A stretch of 64,000 nucleotides of DNA from CAKUIA01 sp044433115 (GTDB lineage: Bacteria; Verrucomicrobiota; Verrucomicrobiia; Opitutales; Intestinicryptomonadaceae). The notes beneath the pieces are model-generated. The model ran no database searches. It was not told the DNA's origin and was given only the letters and a program-made list of their open reading frames with translations. Below, in pieces: positions 34,952 to 42,823 of this stretch. The DNA is taken from NCBI GenBank assembly GCA_044433115.1, contig JAWXTY010000001.1, positions 165,198 through 229,197 of the forward strand. The letters are read 5' to 3'. The position numbers and the translations under genes were made by a program. The stretch's first letter is position 1. Every line of letters begins with the position of its first letter.

Positions 34952-36235
34952 ATGAACAAAAAATTAAATGTACTAGTTGTTGGTCAAGGTGGCAGAGAAC
35001 ACGCTTTAGTTAAGGCAGTGAAGGCTTCTCCACTTTTAAATAATCTAATTTGTACACCTTCAAATGGTGGTATATCTAAGGATTGCAAGTCTGTGAATAT
35101 TGCAGTAGAGGACTTAGAGGGCATTTTAAATCTTTGTAAGGAAGAAGAGATTAATTTTGTTATATGTGGACCTGAAGTTCCATTATCATTGGGCTTGGCT
35201 GATTTGTTGAGAGCAAATGGAATTAGCGTATATGGACCTAATAAAGACGGGGCGATGTTGGAAGCAAGCAAAGCATTTTCTAAAAACTTTATGAAAAAAT
35301 ACTCTATCCCTACAGCGAGATACGAGAATTTTACAGATTTCGAAAAGGCTAAAGCTTATATAGAAAGCTTAGACTACGATGTAGTTATCAAGGCAAGTGG
35401 CTTAGCTGCTGGTAAGGGAGTTATAATTCCAGATACAAAGGCAGAAGCTATAGAAGCTACAAGAGAAATGCTTGTAGATAAGACTTTTGGCGAAAGCTCT
35501 AGCGAAATAGTCATAGAAGAAAAGATGATAGGCGAAGAAGCGAGCATTATGCTAATTGTTTCTGGCAATGATTATATTATGTTGCCTCCTAGCCAAGACC
35601 ACAAGCGTATAGGCGAAGGCGACACTGGCTTAAATACAGGTGGTATGGGTGCTTATGCTCCTGCAAAAGTTGTAACAGCAGAAGTTGAAAAAGAAGTTAG
35701 AGAAAAGATTATTGCTCCATCTCTAGCTGGCTTAGTTGCTGAAGGTATAGACTATAGAGGCACGCTTTATGTTGGTATAATGATAACAGCTCAAGGCTCT
35801 AAGGTTGTGGAATACAACGTACGTTTTGGCGACCCTGAGTGTCAAATATTAATGCCTTTGGTAAAGTCTGACATATTGGAAATCTTGAAAGATTGTGCTG
35901 ACGCAAAGCTTGAACCTGCTAAGTGCGAGATTAAAGACGAATATGCAGTAACAGTTGTAATGACTGCAAAGGGCTACCCTGAAAGCTATGAAAAGGGTAA
36001 AGTTATTAGCTTGCCAGATAGCTGTGAGGAAAATTCTTATATTATACATAGTGGCACTAAGGCAAACGACAAGGGAGAAATCCTAAGTGCTGGTGGCAGA
36101 GTTCTTTGCGTAACAGCTACAGACAAAGACTTAGTTGAAGCTATAAATAAGGTATATAGAGTTGCAAAGACTGTTAGCTTTGAAGGAGCTTATTACAGAA
36201 GAGATATAGCTCATAGGCAATTAAATAGAAAATAA
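34952..36235 (+). CDS. purD: Phosphoribosylamine-glycine ligase (GARS)
   Basis: ATP-grasp enzyme that joins glycine to phosphoribosylamine, the second step of purine synthesis. The 427-residue protein shows VVGQGGREHALVKAV at the N-terminus, SKAFSKNFMKKYSIPTARYE near residue 110, VIKASGLAAGKGVIIP near 147, PPSQDHKRIGEGDTGLNTGGMGAY near 212 and YNVRFGDPECQILMP near 290. All are standard. It sits with lptG upstream and the phosphatase gene 4 nt downstream; glyA in the same run supplies glycine and C1 units for purine synthesis. Confidence 0.97.
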   Translation: MNKKLNVLVVGQGGREHALVKAVKASPLLNNLICTPSNGGISKDCKSVNIAVEDLEGILNLCKEEEINFVICGPEVPLSLGLADLLRANGISVYGPNKDGAMLEASKAFSKNFMKKYSIPTARYENFTDFEKAKAYIESLDYDVVIKASGLAAGKGVIIPDTKAEAIEATREMLVDKTFGESSSEIVIEEKMIGEEASIMLIVSGNDYIMLPPSQDHKRIGEGDTGLNTGGMGAYAPAKVVTAEVEKEVREKIIAPSLAGLVAEGIDYRGTLYVGIMITAQGSKVVEYNVRFGDPECQILMPLVKSDILEILKDCADAKLEPAKCEIKDEYAVTVVMTAKGYPESYEKGKVISLPDSCEENSYIIHSGTKANDKGEILSAGGRVLCVTATDKDLVEAINKVYRVAKTVSFEGAYYRRDIAHRQLNRK

Positions 36236-36239
36236 TTTT

Positions 36240-36722
36240 ATGAAGAAAAAAAGTGTCATATTCCTTTGTACAGGAAATATTTGTAGGTCGCCTATAGGGG
36301 AAGCCTTGCTTAGGCACGCTATAGATGGGCTACCTGCAAGTAGCAAGTTGAAGGACTTAGAAGTGATTTCAGCTGGTACATCTGCAATGTTGGGCTGGCC
36401 TGCTTCTGCTAAATCTGTAAAGGCTTTGCGAGATGTTGGCGTGTCTTTAGTAGACCACAAGCCAAGGCAGATAAACAAGACTCTATTGAAGGACTGCTTT
36501 GCCCTAATTGCAATGGACCAAGGACACTTAGACAATATAAAATATAGCTATAGAGACACACTGCCTCCACATTGCTTCAAGTTGATGAGCCTTGTAGAAA
36601 ATGCTGAGAGCGACGACGTTTTAGACCCTTATGGCTATTCGCAAGAGATTTATAACGACGTCCGAGACGAGATTATGACTGCTATTGCACCTCTAGTAAA
36701 ATATTTAGAAGAAAATTTATGA
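36240..36722 (+). CDS. Low-molecular-weight protein-tyrosine-phosphatase family protein
   Basis: A 160-residue phosphatase with the P-loop CTGNICRSP (Cys10 nucleophile, Arg16) and the acid/base Asp in VLDPYGYS near residue 124. In B. subtilis a homologue, the arginine phosphatase YwlE, sits beside rpiB (ywlF) and glyA, the same neighbourhood as here. YwlE has Thr in the P-loop where tyrosine phosphatases have Ile; this protein has Ile (CTGNIC), which favours phosphotyrosine or general phosphatase activity. It overlaps rpiB by 4 nt. Confidence 0.88.
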   Translation: MKKKSVIFLCTGNICRSPIGEALLRHAIDGLPASSKLKDLEVISAGTSAMLGWPASAKSVKALRDVGVSLVDHKPRQINKTLLKDCFALIAMDQGHLDNIKYSYRDTLPPHCFKLMSLVENAESDDVLDPYGYSQEIYNDVRDEIMTAIAPLVKYLEENL

Positions 36723-37141
36723 AAATAAGTATAGGAAGCGATCACGGAGCTTTTGATTTAAAAGAAGAATTAAAAGCAATCTTTGGTGAAATTGAATTTA
36801 TAGACAAGGGCTGTTTCGACAAATCTAGCGTTGACTACCCTGACTTTGCTGAAAGCGTCTGCCAAGATATAAAGGATAATAACTGCGATTTTGGCATATT
36901 GCTTTGTACTACAGGTATAGGTATGTCTATGGCAGCAAATAAGCATAAGCAAATTAGGGCTGCTCTTTGCCTAAATGAGGATATGGCAAAATATACAAGG
37001 TTGCATAACAATGCAAATTTGCTTTGCTTAGGGGCGAAATATACTAATATAGAGCTGGCAAAGCAGATAGTCGAAACATTTATCTCTACTCAATTCGAAG
37101 GTGGCAGACACCAAAATAGAGTAGCTAAATTTTCAATTTAA
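36719..37141 (+). CDS. rpiB: Ribose-5-phosphate isomerase B
   Basis: Interconverts ribose-5-phosphate and ribulose-5-phosphate. The 140-residue RpiB/LacA/LacB protein has ISIGSDHGAFDLKEEL at the start, VDYPDFAESVCQDI, the catalytic ILLCTTGIGMSMAANKHK (Cys base with the anion-binding loop), RAALCLNEDMAKYTRLHNNAN and a final FEGGRHQNRVAKF. It is coupled to the phosphatase gene by a 4-nt overlap, and glyA begins 49 nt later. Confidence 0.95.
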   Translation: MKISIGSDHGAFDLKEELKAIFGEIEFIDKGCFDKSSVDYPDFAESVCQDIKDNNCDFGILLCTTGIGMSMAANKHKQIRAALCLNEDMAKYTRLHNNANLLCLGAKYTNIELAKQIVETFISTQFEGGRHQNRVAKFSI

Positions 37142-37190
37142 TTTTCAATTTAACAAATTTAACAAACAAACTTTAACAAGAACAAAAATT

Positions 37191-38450
37191 ATGAATAAAG
37201 TAATTACATCAAGTCCACTAAAAGAACTAGACCCAGAAGTCTTCAATGCAATCCAAGCTGAAACTAGTCGTCAGCAATCTCACATAGAGTTGATAGCATC
37301 TGAAAACTTTACTTACCCAGCAGTAATGGAAGCTAATGGCTCTACATTAACTAATAAATATGCAGAAGGTTATCCTACTAAGAGATATTATGGTGGCTGC
37401 GAATTTGTTGACGTTGTTGAACAAATCGCTATAGATAGAGCAAAGGCTCTATTTGGTGCAGAACACGCAAATGTACAACCACACTCTGGCTCTCAAGCTA
37501 ACTTGGCTGTATACTTGGCAGTATTGCAACCTCAAGACAAGATTTTGGCTATGTCTTTGGAACACGGCGGACACTTGACTCACGGACACCCTAAGAATGG
37601 CTCTGGTATGTTGTATAACATCGTTAGCTATGGAGTAGAGCCTGAAACTGAAGTTTTAGACTATGACAAGCTAGAAGAAATTGCTGTAGCTGAGCAACCT
37701 AAGATGATTGTTGTAGGAGCTTCTGCTTATCCTAGAATTATAGACTTTGAAAGAGTTTCTCAAATTGCTAAGAAAGTTGGAGCTATGCTAATGGCTGATA
37801 TTGCTCATATTGCAGCCCTAGTTGCAACAGGAGTTCACCCTAGCCCATTCCCACACTGCGATTTCGTAACTACTACAACTCACAAAACTCTAAGAGGACC
37901 AAGAGGTGGTATGATTATGTGTAAAGAAGAGTACGCAAAGGCGATTGACTCTGCAGTATTCCCTGGTATGCAAGGGGGCCCTTTGATGCACGTTATAGCT
38001 GCAAAGGCAGTTTGTTTCCAAGAAGCGAGCAAGGAGTCTTTCAAGGACTATGCGAAAGCTGTTGTAGAAAATTGTGCAGCTTTAGCTGACGCTCTAATAA
38101 AGAGAGGCTTTGGCTTGGTATCAAATGGTACTGAAAACCACTTAATGCTTTTGGACTTGAGAAAGAGCCACGAAGAATTAACTGGTAAAGACGCTCAAAT
38201 AGCACTTGAAAAAGCAAATATCACAACTAATAAGAACACAGTTCCTTTTGAGACTCGCTCTCCATTTAAGGCTAGTGGCTTAAGATTAGGTACAGCTGCT
38301 GTTACTTCAAGAGGTATGGGAGTTGCTGAAATGGAAAAGATTGCAGAAGCGATTGACATAGTATTGTCTAATCCTGAGTGCGAAGGTGCAATTTCAGACG
38401 CAAAAGCTATAGTTGCCGAACTTTCTGCAAAATTCCCACTACCTTATTAA
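37191..38450 (+). CDS. glyA: Serine hydroxymethyltransferase
   Basis: PLP enzyme converting serine and tetrahydrofolate to glycine and methylene-THF. The 419-residue protein shows IELIASENFTYPAVMEA near residue 32, NKYAEGYPTKRYYGGCEFVD near 57, NVQPHSGSQANLAVY, and the PLP lysine in TTTHKTLRGPRGGMI near residue 230. The C-terminal RLGTAAVTSRGM is also standard. It ends the lptG-purD-phosphatase-rpiB-glyA run; a long imperfect hairpin (38506-38544) lies in the gap before the pseudopilin. Confidence 0.98.
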   Translation: MNKVITSSPLKELDPEVFNAIQAETSRQQSHIELIASENFTYPAVMEANGSTLTNKYAEGYPTKRYYGGCEFVDVVEQIAIDRAKALFGAEHANVQPHSGSQANLAVYLAVLQPQDKILAMSLEHGGHLTHGHPKNGSGMLYNIVSYGVEPETEVLDYDKLEEIAVAEQPKMIVVGASAYPRIIDFERVSQIAKKVGAMLMADIAHIAALVATGVHPSPFPHCDFVTTTTHKTLRGPRGGMIMCKEEYAKAIDSAVFPGMQGGPLMHVIAAKAVCFQEASKESFKDYAKAVVENCAALADALIKRGFGLVSNGTENHLMLLDLRKSHEELTGKDAQIALEKANITTNKNTVPFETRSPFKASGLRLGTAAVTSRGMGVAEMEKIAEAIDIVLSNPECEGAISDAKAIVAELSAKFPLPY

Positions 38451-38505
38451 TAAAAAAGCTTGATTAATTTTTATTAATTTGTTTTTATGGTATTAATTAC
38501 AAGAC

Positions 38506-38544
38506 GAATTGAGTTTTAGAGAAACACTTTCTAAGACTCAATTC
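38506..38544. other. Imperfect hairpin in the glyA-pseudopilin gap
   Basis: GAATTGAGTTTTAGAGAAA pairs with TTTCTAAGACTCAATTC with one mismatch and a 2-nt bulge. No T-run follows, so it may be a processing or leader structure instead of an intrinsic terminator. Confidence 0.4.
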
Positions 38545-38586
38545 AATATTTACTCTAAAACTCTATAACATTAAATATACAAGAAT

Positions 38587-39249
38587 ATGAAAAATAAAAA
38601 AGCCTTTACATTAGTAGAACTTTTAATCGTAGTAGCAATTATCGGCGTATTAGCTGGTTTGCTCTTCCCTGCAATCTCAAAAGTTATGTCTGTAGGTCCT
38701 CAGATGAAGTCGTCAAATAATGGCAAGCAAATTGCTCAATCTTGGTTAACTTCTGAAACTTATATCAACAAAAATACACCTCACGAATGGGCAGCTCGCT
38801 TGGCTGAAAAGGGTGGTTTAAATATCCCTGAAATGTGGATATTAGATAACGACACTAGAGTTCAAGAAAAGATTGCTCAAGACGAAGTTGCTATGCCTTT
38901 GTTCATCGTTGAACAAGACGAAATTAGTGGCGAAACTAGCCTAAGTTCTGAATTTGAATCTTTCCCATTGAGCTGGTCTATCGCAAATGGTACTAAGCAA
39001 GGTGGCGATTCTACTCCTTTAATTTGGAGCAGAGGTTTACAACCTGAAGGTACTTGGTCTGTAGATGATGGCGTTTTTGAAGACGCTGGTGGTCATATAG
39101 CTTTCACTGATGGTAGCATTAAGTTCTATACATCACTAAAAGACGAAAATACTGACGAAGGTATCTTAAAGAAATACAAAAAGTCTCAAAGAACTTTCAA
39201 TATTTCTGAAACAATTAAAGGTGGCACAGGATCTATCTTAAACCCTTAA
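38587..39249 (+). CDS. Type II secretion-like pseudopilin with H-x4-DG motif
   Basis: A 220-residue prepilin-like protein. The N-terminus has a short basic leader and the cleavage/methylation signature KAFTLVELLIVVAIIGVLAG, so a prepilin peptidase would cut before Phe. The rest is globular, with GGHIAFTDGSIKFY near residue 178; His followed by DG close to the C-terminus is common among the many pseudopilin-like proteins of Planctomycetes, Verrucomicrobia and Lentisphaerae. It is a lone gene with its own terminator; no secretion ATPase is nearby, so it may be a structural or surface protein. Confidence 0.88.
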   Translation: MKNKKAFTLVELLIVVAIIGVLAGLLFPAISKVMSVGPQMKSSNNGKQIAQSWLTSETYINKNTPHEWAARLAEKGGLNIPEMWILDNDTRVQEKIAQDEVAMPLFIVEQDEISGETSLSSEFESFPLSWSIANGTKQGGDSTPLIWSRGLQPEGTWSVDDGVFEDAGGHIAFTDGSIKFYTSLKDENTDEGILKKYKKSQRTFNISETIKGGTGSILNP

Positions 39250-39265
39250 TTTCAGTATATTATAT

Positions 39266-39307
39266 AAAAAGAGCGAAGATTTTAAAAAAGTTTTCGCTCT
39301 TTTTTTA
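39266..39307 (+). terminator. Terminator of the pseudopilin gene
   Basis: A 12-bp stem (39266-39277 with 39294-39305), loop of about 16 nt, followed by T residues. Confidence 0.85.
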
Positions 39308-39333
39308 TTTTGAAACTTTTTTACTTTTATAGC
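39307..39333 (+). promoter_or_regulatory. Upstream element shared by the two YELK-motif genes, copy 1
   Basis: TTTTGAAACTTTTTTA and the following bases match 39974-40000 at 23 of 27 positions. It ends 47 nt before the ATG at 39381; the other copy ends 45 nt before its gene. A TTGAAA here could be a -35 box. The equal spacing suggests a common promoter or regulator. Confidence 0.5.
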
Positions 39334-39380
39334 CTTTATATAGGTAACATTAACAAAAAATGATGGAAAAGGAAAAAATT

Positions 39381-39902
39381 ATGAAAAAAGTATCACTAAT
39401 ATTAATCTCAAGTTTATTTGCTGTTTCTAGCTTTGCTCAAGAAGCTCCTGCTGTTGGCGAAGGCACTCAAGGTCGTGGTGGCAGACAGATGATGCAACAA
39501 GGTCAAGGCAGAGGTCAAATGCAAGGTGGCAGACAGATGCAACAAGGTCAAGGTCGTCAAGCTATGCAAGGTGGCAAAATGGGTATGCGTAATGGCGAAT
39601 TAAAAGAAAAAATTCAAGATAAAAAAGCTGCTAAAGGCGAGTTGAGCGAAAACGATGCTTACAAAAAAGGCTTTAAAGATGGCTTGTTATTTGGCTCAAG
39701 AAACAAGCAACTACTCGGGGCTAGAAACTACGAGCTTAAAGGCGAAGGTAAAGCTAAGGTAGGTATGAGAGGTCAAGGACAAGGCGGCGGTCGCCAAGCT
39801 ATGCAAGGCACTCAAGGACAAGGTCAAGGTCGCCAAATGCCAATGCAAGGTGGCAGAGGAATGGGCAGAGGAATGCAAAGCCAAGCTCCTGCAGCTGAAT
39901 AA
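39381..39902 (+). CDS. Secreted Gly/Gln/Met/Arg-rich low-complexity protein
   Basis: A 173-residue protein from ATG 39381, chosen because AAAAGGAAA lies 6-7 nt before it; the in-frame ATG at 39360 gives an unlikely extension. Signal peptide MKKVSLILISSLFAVSSFAQ. Two low-complexity arms with repeated MQQGQGR, MQGG and GRGMG blocks flank a charged centre with LLGARNYELKG (about residues 111-121). That motif is the repeat unit of the protein encoded at 40046. Positive charge and lack of a fold suggest a binding or matrix role; function unknown. Confidence 0.82.
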   Translation: MKKVSLILISSLFAVSSFAQEAPAVGEGTQGRGGRQMMQQGQGRGQMQGGRQMQQGQGRQAMQGGKMGMRNGELKEKIQDKKAAKGELSENDAYKKGFKDGLLFGSRNKQLLGARNYELKGEGKAKVGMRGQGQGGGRQAMQGTQGQGQGRQMPMQGGRGMGRGMQSQAPAAE

Positions 39903-39925
39903 TTAATTTATATTTCAAACTATAC

Positions 39926-39957
39926 AAAGGGTGGAAATTATTTCCACTCTTTTTTTT
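39926..39957 (+). terminator. Terminator after the Gly/Gln/Met-rich gene
   Basis: A 12-bp stem (39926-39937 with 39941-39952, one G-T pair), short loop and eight T. Confidence 0.85.
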
Positions 39958-39973
39958 GAAACCTTTTTAAGAA

Positions 39974-40000
39974 TTTTTGAAACTTTTTTATTTTTAATGC
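39974..40000 (+). promoter_or_regulatory. Upstream element shared by the two YELK-motif genes, copy 2
   Basis: TTTTGAAACTTTTTTATTTTT; see the copy at 39307-39333. It ends 45 nt before the ATG at 40046. A weaker third copy (TTTTGAAACCTTTTTAA) lies just upstream at about 39954-39970. Confidence 0.5.
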
Positions 40001-40045
40001 GTTTTAAACTTATGACTAATAATAATCAAAAAAATGGGGGTATAT

Positions 40046-40549
40046 ATGAAAAAATTAACATTAATATTAATCTTAAACATATTTGCAATTTCTGGCTTTG
40101 CTCAGTTTACGCCTAAGGCAGAAATAGCTCCAAAAAGAGTATTACTTAACACTCCAAGAGTTAAGGCACTTGCAAGTACTCCAATGCAAAAGAGAGCAGC
40201 GAATGTGCAAGCTCAAGTAGAAGCCGACACTAAGTTAGGCACTAAAAATTACGAGCTTAAGGGACAAACAGATGGAGACAAATTAGGTTCAAAGGATTAT
40301 GAACTTAAAAACTCTGCAACTGACAACAAGTTAGGCAATAAGGATTACGAGCTAAAAGGCGAAAATAACAATGAGAAGCTTGGGGTAAATAATCACGAGC
40401 TGAAAAACTCTTCTACAAGCAATAATGTAGCTATTGCAGGCAAAGCAGGCATTGCAGACAGAGGCGAAAGAGGAATTGCTAAAGGCGACAAAGGTGCTAA
40501 CAAAGGTGATAAGGGAGCTGGCAAGTCTGGCAAAAGTCGCTCTAAGTAA
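40046..40549 (+). CDS. Secreted protein with four 16-residue LGxKxYELK repeats
   Basis: A 167-residue protein from ATG 40046, preceded by GGGGG at 40036-40040. Signal peptide MKKLTLILILNIFAISGFAQ. Four tandem repeats of exactly 16 residues begin at positions 64, 80, 96 and 112 with the consensus LGxKxYELKxxxxxxK; alternate units carry ELKG and ELKN. The last unit is degenerate (LGVNNHELK). The C-terminal 35 residues are Gly/Lys/Asp/Arg-rich (KGDKGANKGDKGAGKSGK). It is related to the upstream gene by signal peptide, motif and upstream element, so the pair looks like diverged paralogues. Function unknown. Confidence 0.85.
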   Translation: MKKLTLILILNIFAISGFAQFTPKAEIAPKRVLLNTPRVKALASTPMQKRAANVQAQVEADTKLGTKNYELKGQTDGDKLGSKDYELKNSATDNKLGNKDYELKGENNNEKLGVNNHELKNSSTSNNVAIAGKAGIADRGERGIAKGDKGANKGDKGAGKSGKSRSK

Positions 40550-40571
40550 AAAAATTTATATCAAGATGTAC

Positions 40572-40604
40572 AAAGTGTAAGCTGACATAGCTTACACTTT
40601 TTTT
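40572..40604 (+). terminator. Terminator after the YELK-repeat gene
   Basis: A perfect 12-bp stem (40572-40583 with 40589-40600), GACAT loop, and a T-run. Confidence 0.9.
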
Positions 40605-40605
40605 A

Positions 40606-40635
40606 TTGACTAAGGCAAAAACAACTCCATACTAT
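40606..40635 (+). promoter_or_regulatory. Sigma-70-like promoter
   Basis: TTGACT (40606-40611), an 18-bp spacer and TACTAT (40630-40635), directly after a terminator and 24 nt before an ATG at 40660. Confidence 0.5.
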
Positions 40636-40659
40636 AGAATATTACAAAATAATACGGCT

Positions 40660-40806
40660 ATGGAAAAAGATGAATATTTCAAAAAGACAAAGCCTGTATG
40701 CGAAACTAAAAAAGCAAAAAAATCTCTTATAAAAGAGTCTAAAAATATTAAAGTTCTCTTGAAAAAATATAAGACCTACCCTCCCAAAGACCCCTCGAAT
40801 AATTAA
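40660..40806 (+). CDS. Small Lys-rich hypothetical protein
   Basis: A 48-residue frame starting MEKDEYFKKTKPVCETKKAK and ending in a Pro-rich KTYPPKDPSNN. It follows a terminator and a promoter-like pair and ends 4 nt before the M24 peptidase start, so it may be the first gene of that transcript. The longer frame from TTG 40606 would begin inside the -35 box and is rejected. One Cys; no recognised domain. Confidence 0.5.
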   Translation: MEKDEYFKKTKPVCETKKAKKSLIKESKNIKVLLKKYKTYPPKDPSNN

Positions 40807-40810
40807 AAAG

Positions 40811-41884
40811 ATGAGAAGAGAAATTTTAATTTACGCAAGTAGCCACACGAATGCAGATATGTTTTACTTTGCAGGGTTATCTATACCAGATGCCTTTTTT
40901 GCATTTACAAACAATGGCAAACGCTGTGCTATACTTAGCCCCTTAGAAATTGGTAGAGCAAGAAAACACTCTAACTTTGCCAATATATATGAACTCGACG
41001 ACGAAATTAAGATATTTAAGCACTTAAAGCTAAGGAAGTTTTTAATTCCAAAAGACTTTCCTGCAAATATTTACAAAAAACTTATCGACGCAAAATTTGA
41101 TATAAAAATTGCAGAAGGCTCGCTATTTAAAGAGAGAGAAATTAAGAGCGATTTTGAAGCTAGTCAAATTAAGCGAGCAAACGCAATTTCGCAAAAGGCT
41201 TATGCACGCATAATTGAAATTCTGGCAAATTCTAGCATAGCAAAAAACCTCGATTTAATCTACGAAAAACAAGCACTGACAAGCGAATTTATAAAGCGTG
41301 AAATCGACTTAATTTGCCTCTACGACAATGCAAGGGCTGAAAGCACTATAGTTGCCTCTGGCGAACAGGCTTGCGACCCTCATAACGAAGGTTCGGGCAA
41401 AATCAAGGCGAATACTCAAATTATTTGCGACATATTCCCTCGCCTAAACGACTCTAAATATTTTGGCGATATGACTCGAACTTTCCTCAAAGGCGTTGCC
41501 ACAAAAGAGCAAATTGCTATATATAATGCAGTTAAGAAAGCCCAAGGCATTGCTATAGAAAACTTAAAGGCAAATTGCATAGCAAGTTCTATACACAAAA
41601 AAGTCTGCAATAGCTTTGAGAAAGATGGCTTTAATACCTATAATAAAAATGGCTCTTGGCGTGGATTTTTCCACAGCACAGGACACGGCGTTGGCTTGGA
41701 TATACACGAAGAGCCAAGACTGTCAATCGCAAATAATGTGCTAAAAGAGGACAGCGTTGTTACTGTCGAACCAGGGCTATATTACCCTAAAATAGGTGCT
41801 TGTAGGATAGAAGATTGCGTACGTTTAAAGAAAAATGGCGTTGAAATGCTATCAAATTTTGGCTATGACTGGCAAATTCGCTAA
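40811..41884 (+). CDS. M24-family metallopeptidase (Xaa-Pro aminopeptidase-like)
   Basis: A 357-residue cytoplasmic peptidase of the pita-bread fold. The N-terminal half (about 1-150) is the creatinase-like domain. Metal ligands are visible in the catalytic half: Asp in IICDIFPRL and GDMTRTF, His in STGHGVGLDIHE, Glu in VTVEPGLYYP and in CRIEDCV. The usual order D-D-H-E-E is complete, so it should be active with two Mn or Co ions. Length is slightly short for aminopeptidase P, as for PepQ/PepP-type bacterial enzymes. Confidence 0.9.
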   Translation: MRREILIYASSHTNADMFYFAGLSIPDAFFAFTNNGKRCAILSPLEIGRARKHSNFANIYELDDEIKIFKHLKLRKFLIPKDFPANIYKKLIDAKFDIKIAEGSLFKEREIKSDFEASQIKRANAISQKAYARIIEILANSSIAKNLDLIYEKQALTSEFIKREIDLICLYDNARAESTIVASGEQACDPHNEGSGKIKANTQIICDIFPRLNDSKYFGDMTRTFLKGVATKEQIAIYNAVKKAQGIAIENLKANCIASSIHKKVCNSFEKDGFNTYNKNGSWRGFFHSTGHGVGLDIHEEPRLSIANNVLKEDSVVTVEPGLYYPKIGACRIEDCVRLKKNGVEMLSNFGYDWQIR

Positions 41885-41994
41885 AAATCTTTTTATTAAG
41901 AGAAAAAAGAGTTGAAAAAATAAAAAAAATTGGCATATTATTTTCATAATTACTGGTACTTTACGCTGGTAATTTATTTTAACAAATATAGATT

Positions 41995-42804
41995 ATGTCA
42001 AAATTACTAAAAACAATAAACTCATCATTAGTTAAAAAGTTTGTGATGGCTATTACAGGTTTTGTATTAGTATCATTCCTATTCATTCATATGTTAGGAA
42101 ATTTACAAACTTTTGAAGGCGGTCCTCACGCCATTAACGCATATGCAAAATTTTTGCAGACTCTACCTTGGGAAATTCTTTGGGGCTTTAGAGGTGTAAT
42201 GGCTTTGTGTATAGTACTACACTTCTTAATGGGCTACCTATTGGTTTTAGAAAACAAAAAGGCAAGACCTCAAAAATATGCAGTGCAAAAATTCGTAACA
42301 GCGTCATTAGCTGCTAGAACTATGATTTATAGTGGTACTGTAATAATCATATTTGTAGTGTTCCACTTGATGCACTTCACAATCTTAAACTTAGACCCAG
42401 TATTCTCTAAATTAGAGTGGATTAGCGACAAGGGCGTTGAATATCACGACGTTTATGCTATGATGATTTATGGTTTTTCTAATACTTTAGTTTCTGTAGG
42501 CTACATCGTTGCATTGGCTATTATGTGCTATCACTTGTCTCACGCAGTTTCTAGTATGTTCCAATCTTTGGGCTTGAGAAATGAGCAAACAAGAAAATAT
42601 TTAGGCTGGATAGCAATCGCTTATTCTGTGGTAATTTTCTTAGGTTTTTCAACAAACCCTGCAGCTGTTTTAGCAAGTAAGTATACGCCTTGTAAGGCTT
42701 TCCCTGTTGATAGTGTTGTTAAGCAAATTAACGAACAACAAACAGCAGGTGCTGAAAAAATTTATGTAAAATACGCTTGTGAAACTTGCGAAGCTCACAA
42801 ATAA
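41995..42804 (+). CDS. sdhC: Succinate dehydrogenase/fumarate reductase cytochrome b subunit
   Basis: Membrane anchor of complex II of the single-chain b558 type. The 269-residue protein has about five TM segments (near 18-36, 62-82, 107-128, 154-180, 203-225) with His residues in FIHMLGNL, VLHFLMGY, VFHLMHF and CYHLSHAVSSMFQ that would ligate the two haems. This form occurs in Bacteroidetes, Chlamydiae/Verrucomicrobia and Firmicutes. It begins the sdhCAB operon, with sdhA 19 nt downstream. The C-terminal tail contains CETCEAHK. Confidence 0.93.
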   Translation: MSKLLKTINSSLVKKFVMAITGFVLVSFLFIHMLGNLQTFEGGPHAINAYAKFLQTLPWEILWGFRGVMALCIVLHFLMGYLLVLENKKARPQKYAVQKFVTASLAARTMIYSGTVIIIFVVFHLMHFTILNLDPVFSKLEWISDKGVEYHDVYAMMIYGFSNTLVSVGYIVALAIMCYHLSHAVSSMFQSLGLRNEQTRKYLGWIAIAYSVVIFLGFSTNPAAVLASKYTPCKAFPVDSVVKQINEQQTAGAEKIYVKYACETCEAHK

Positions 42805-42823
42805 GAAAAGGAAAATTTAAATT

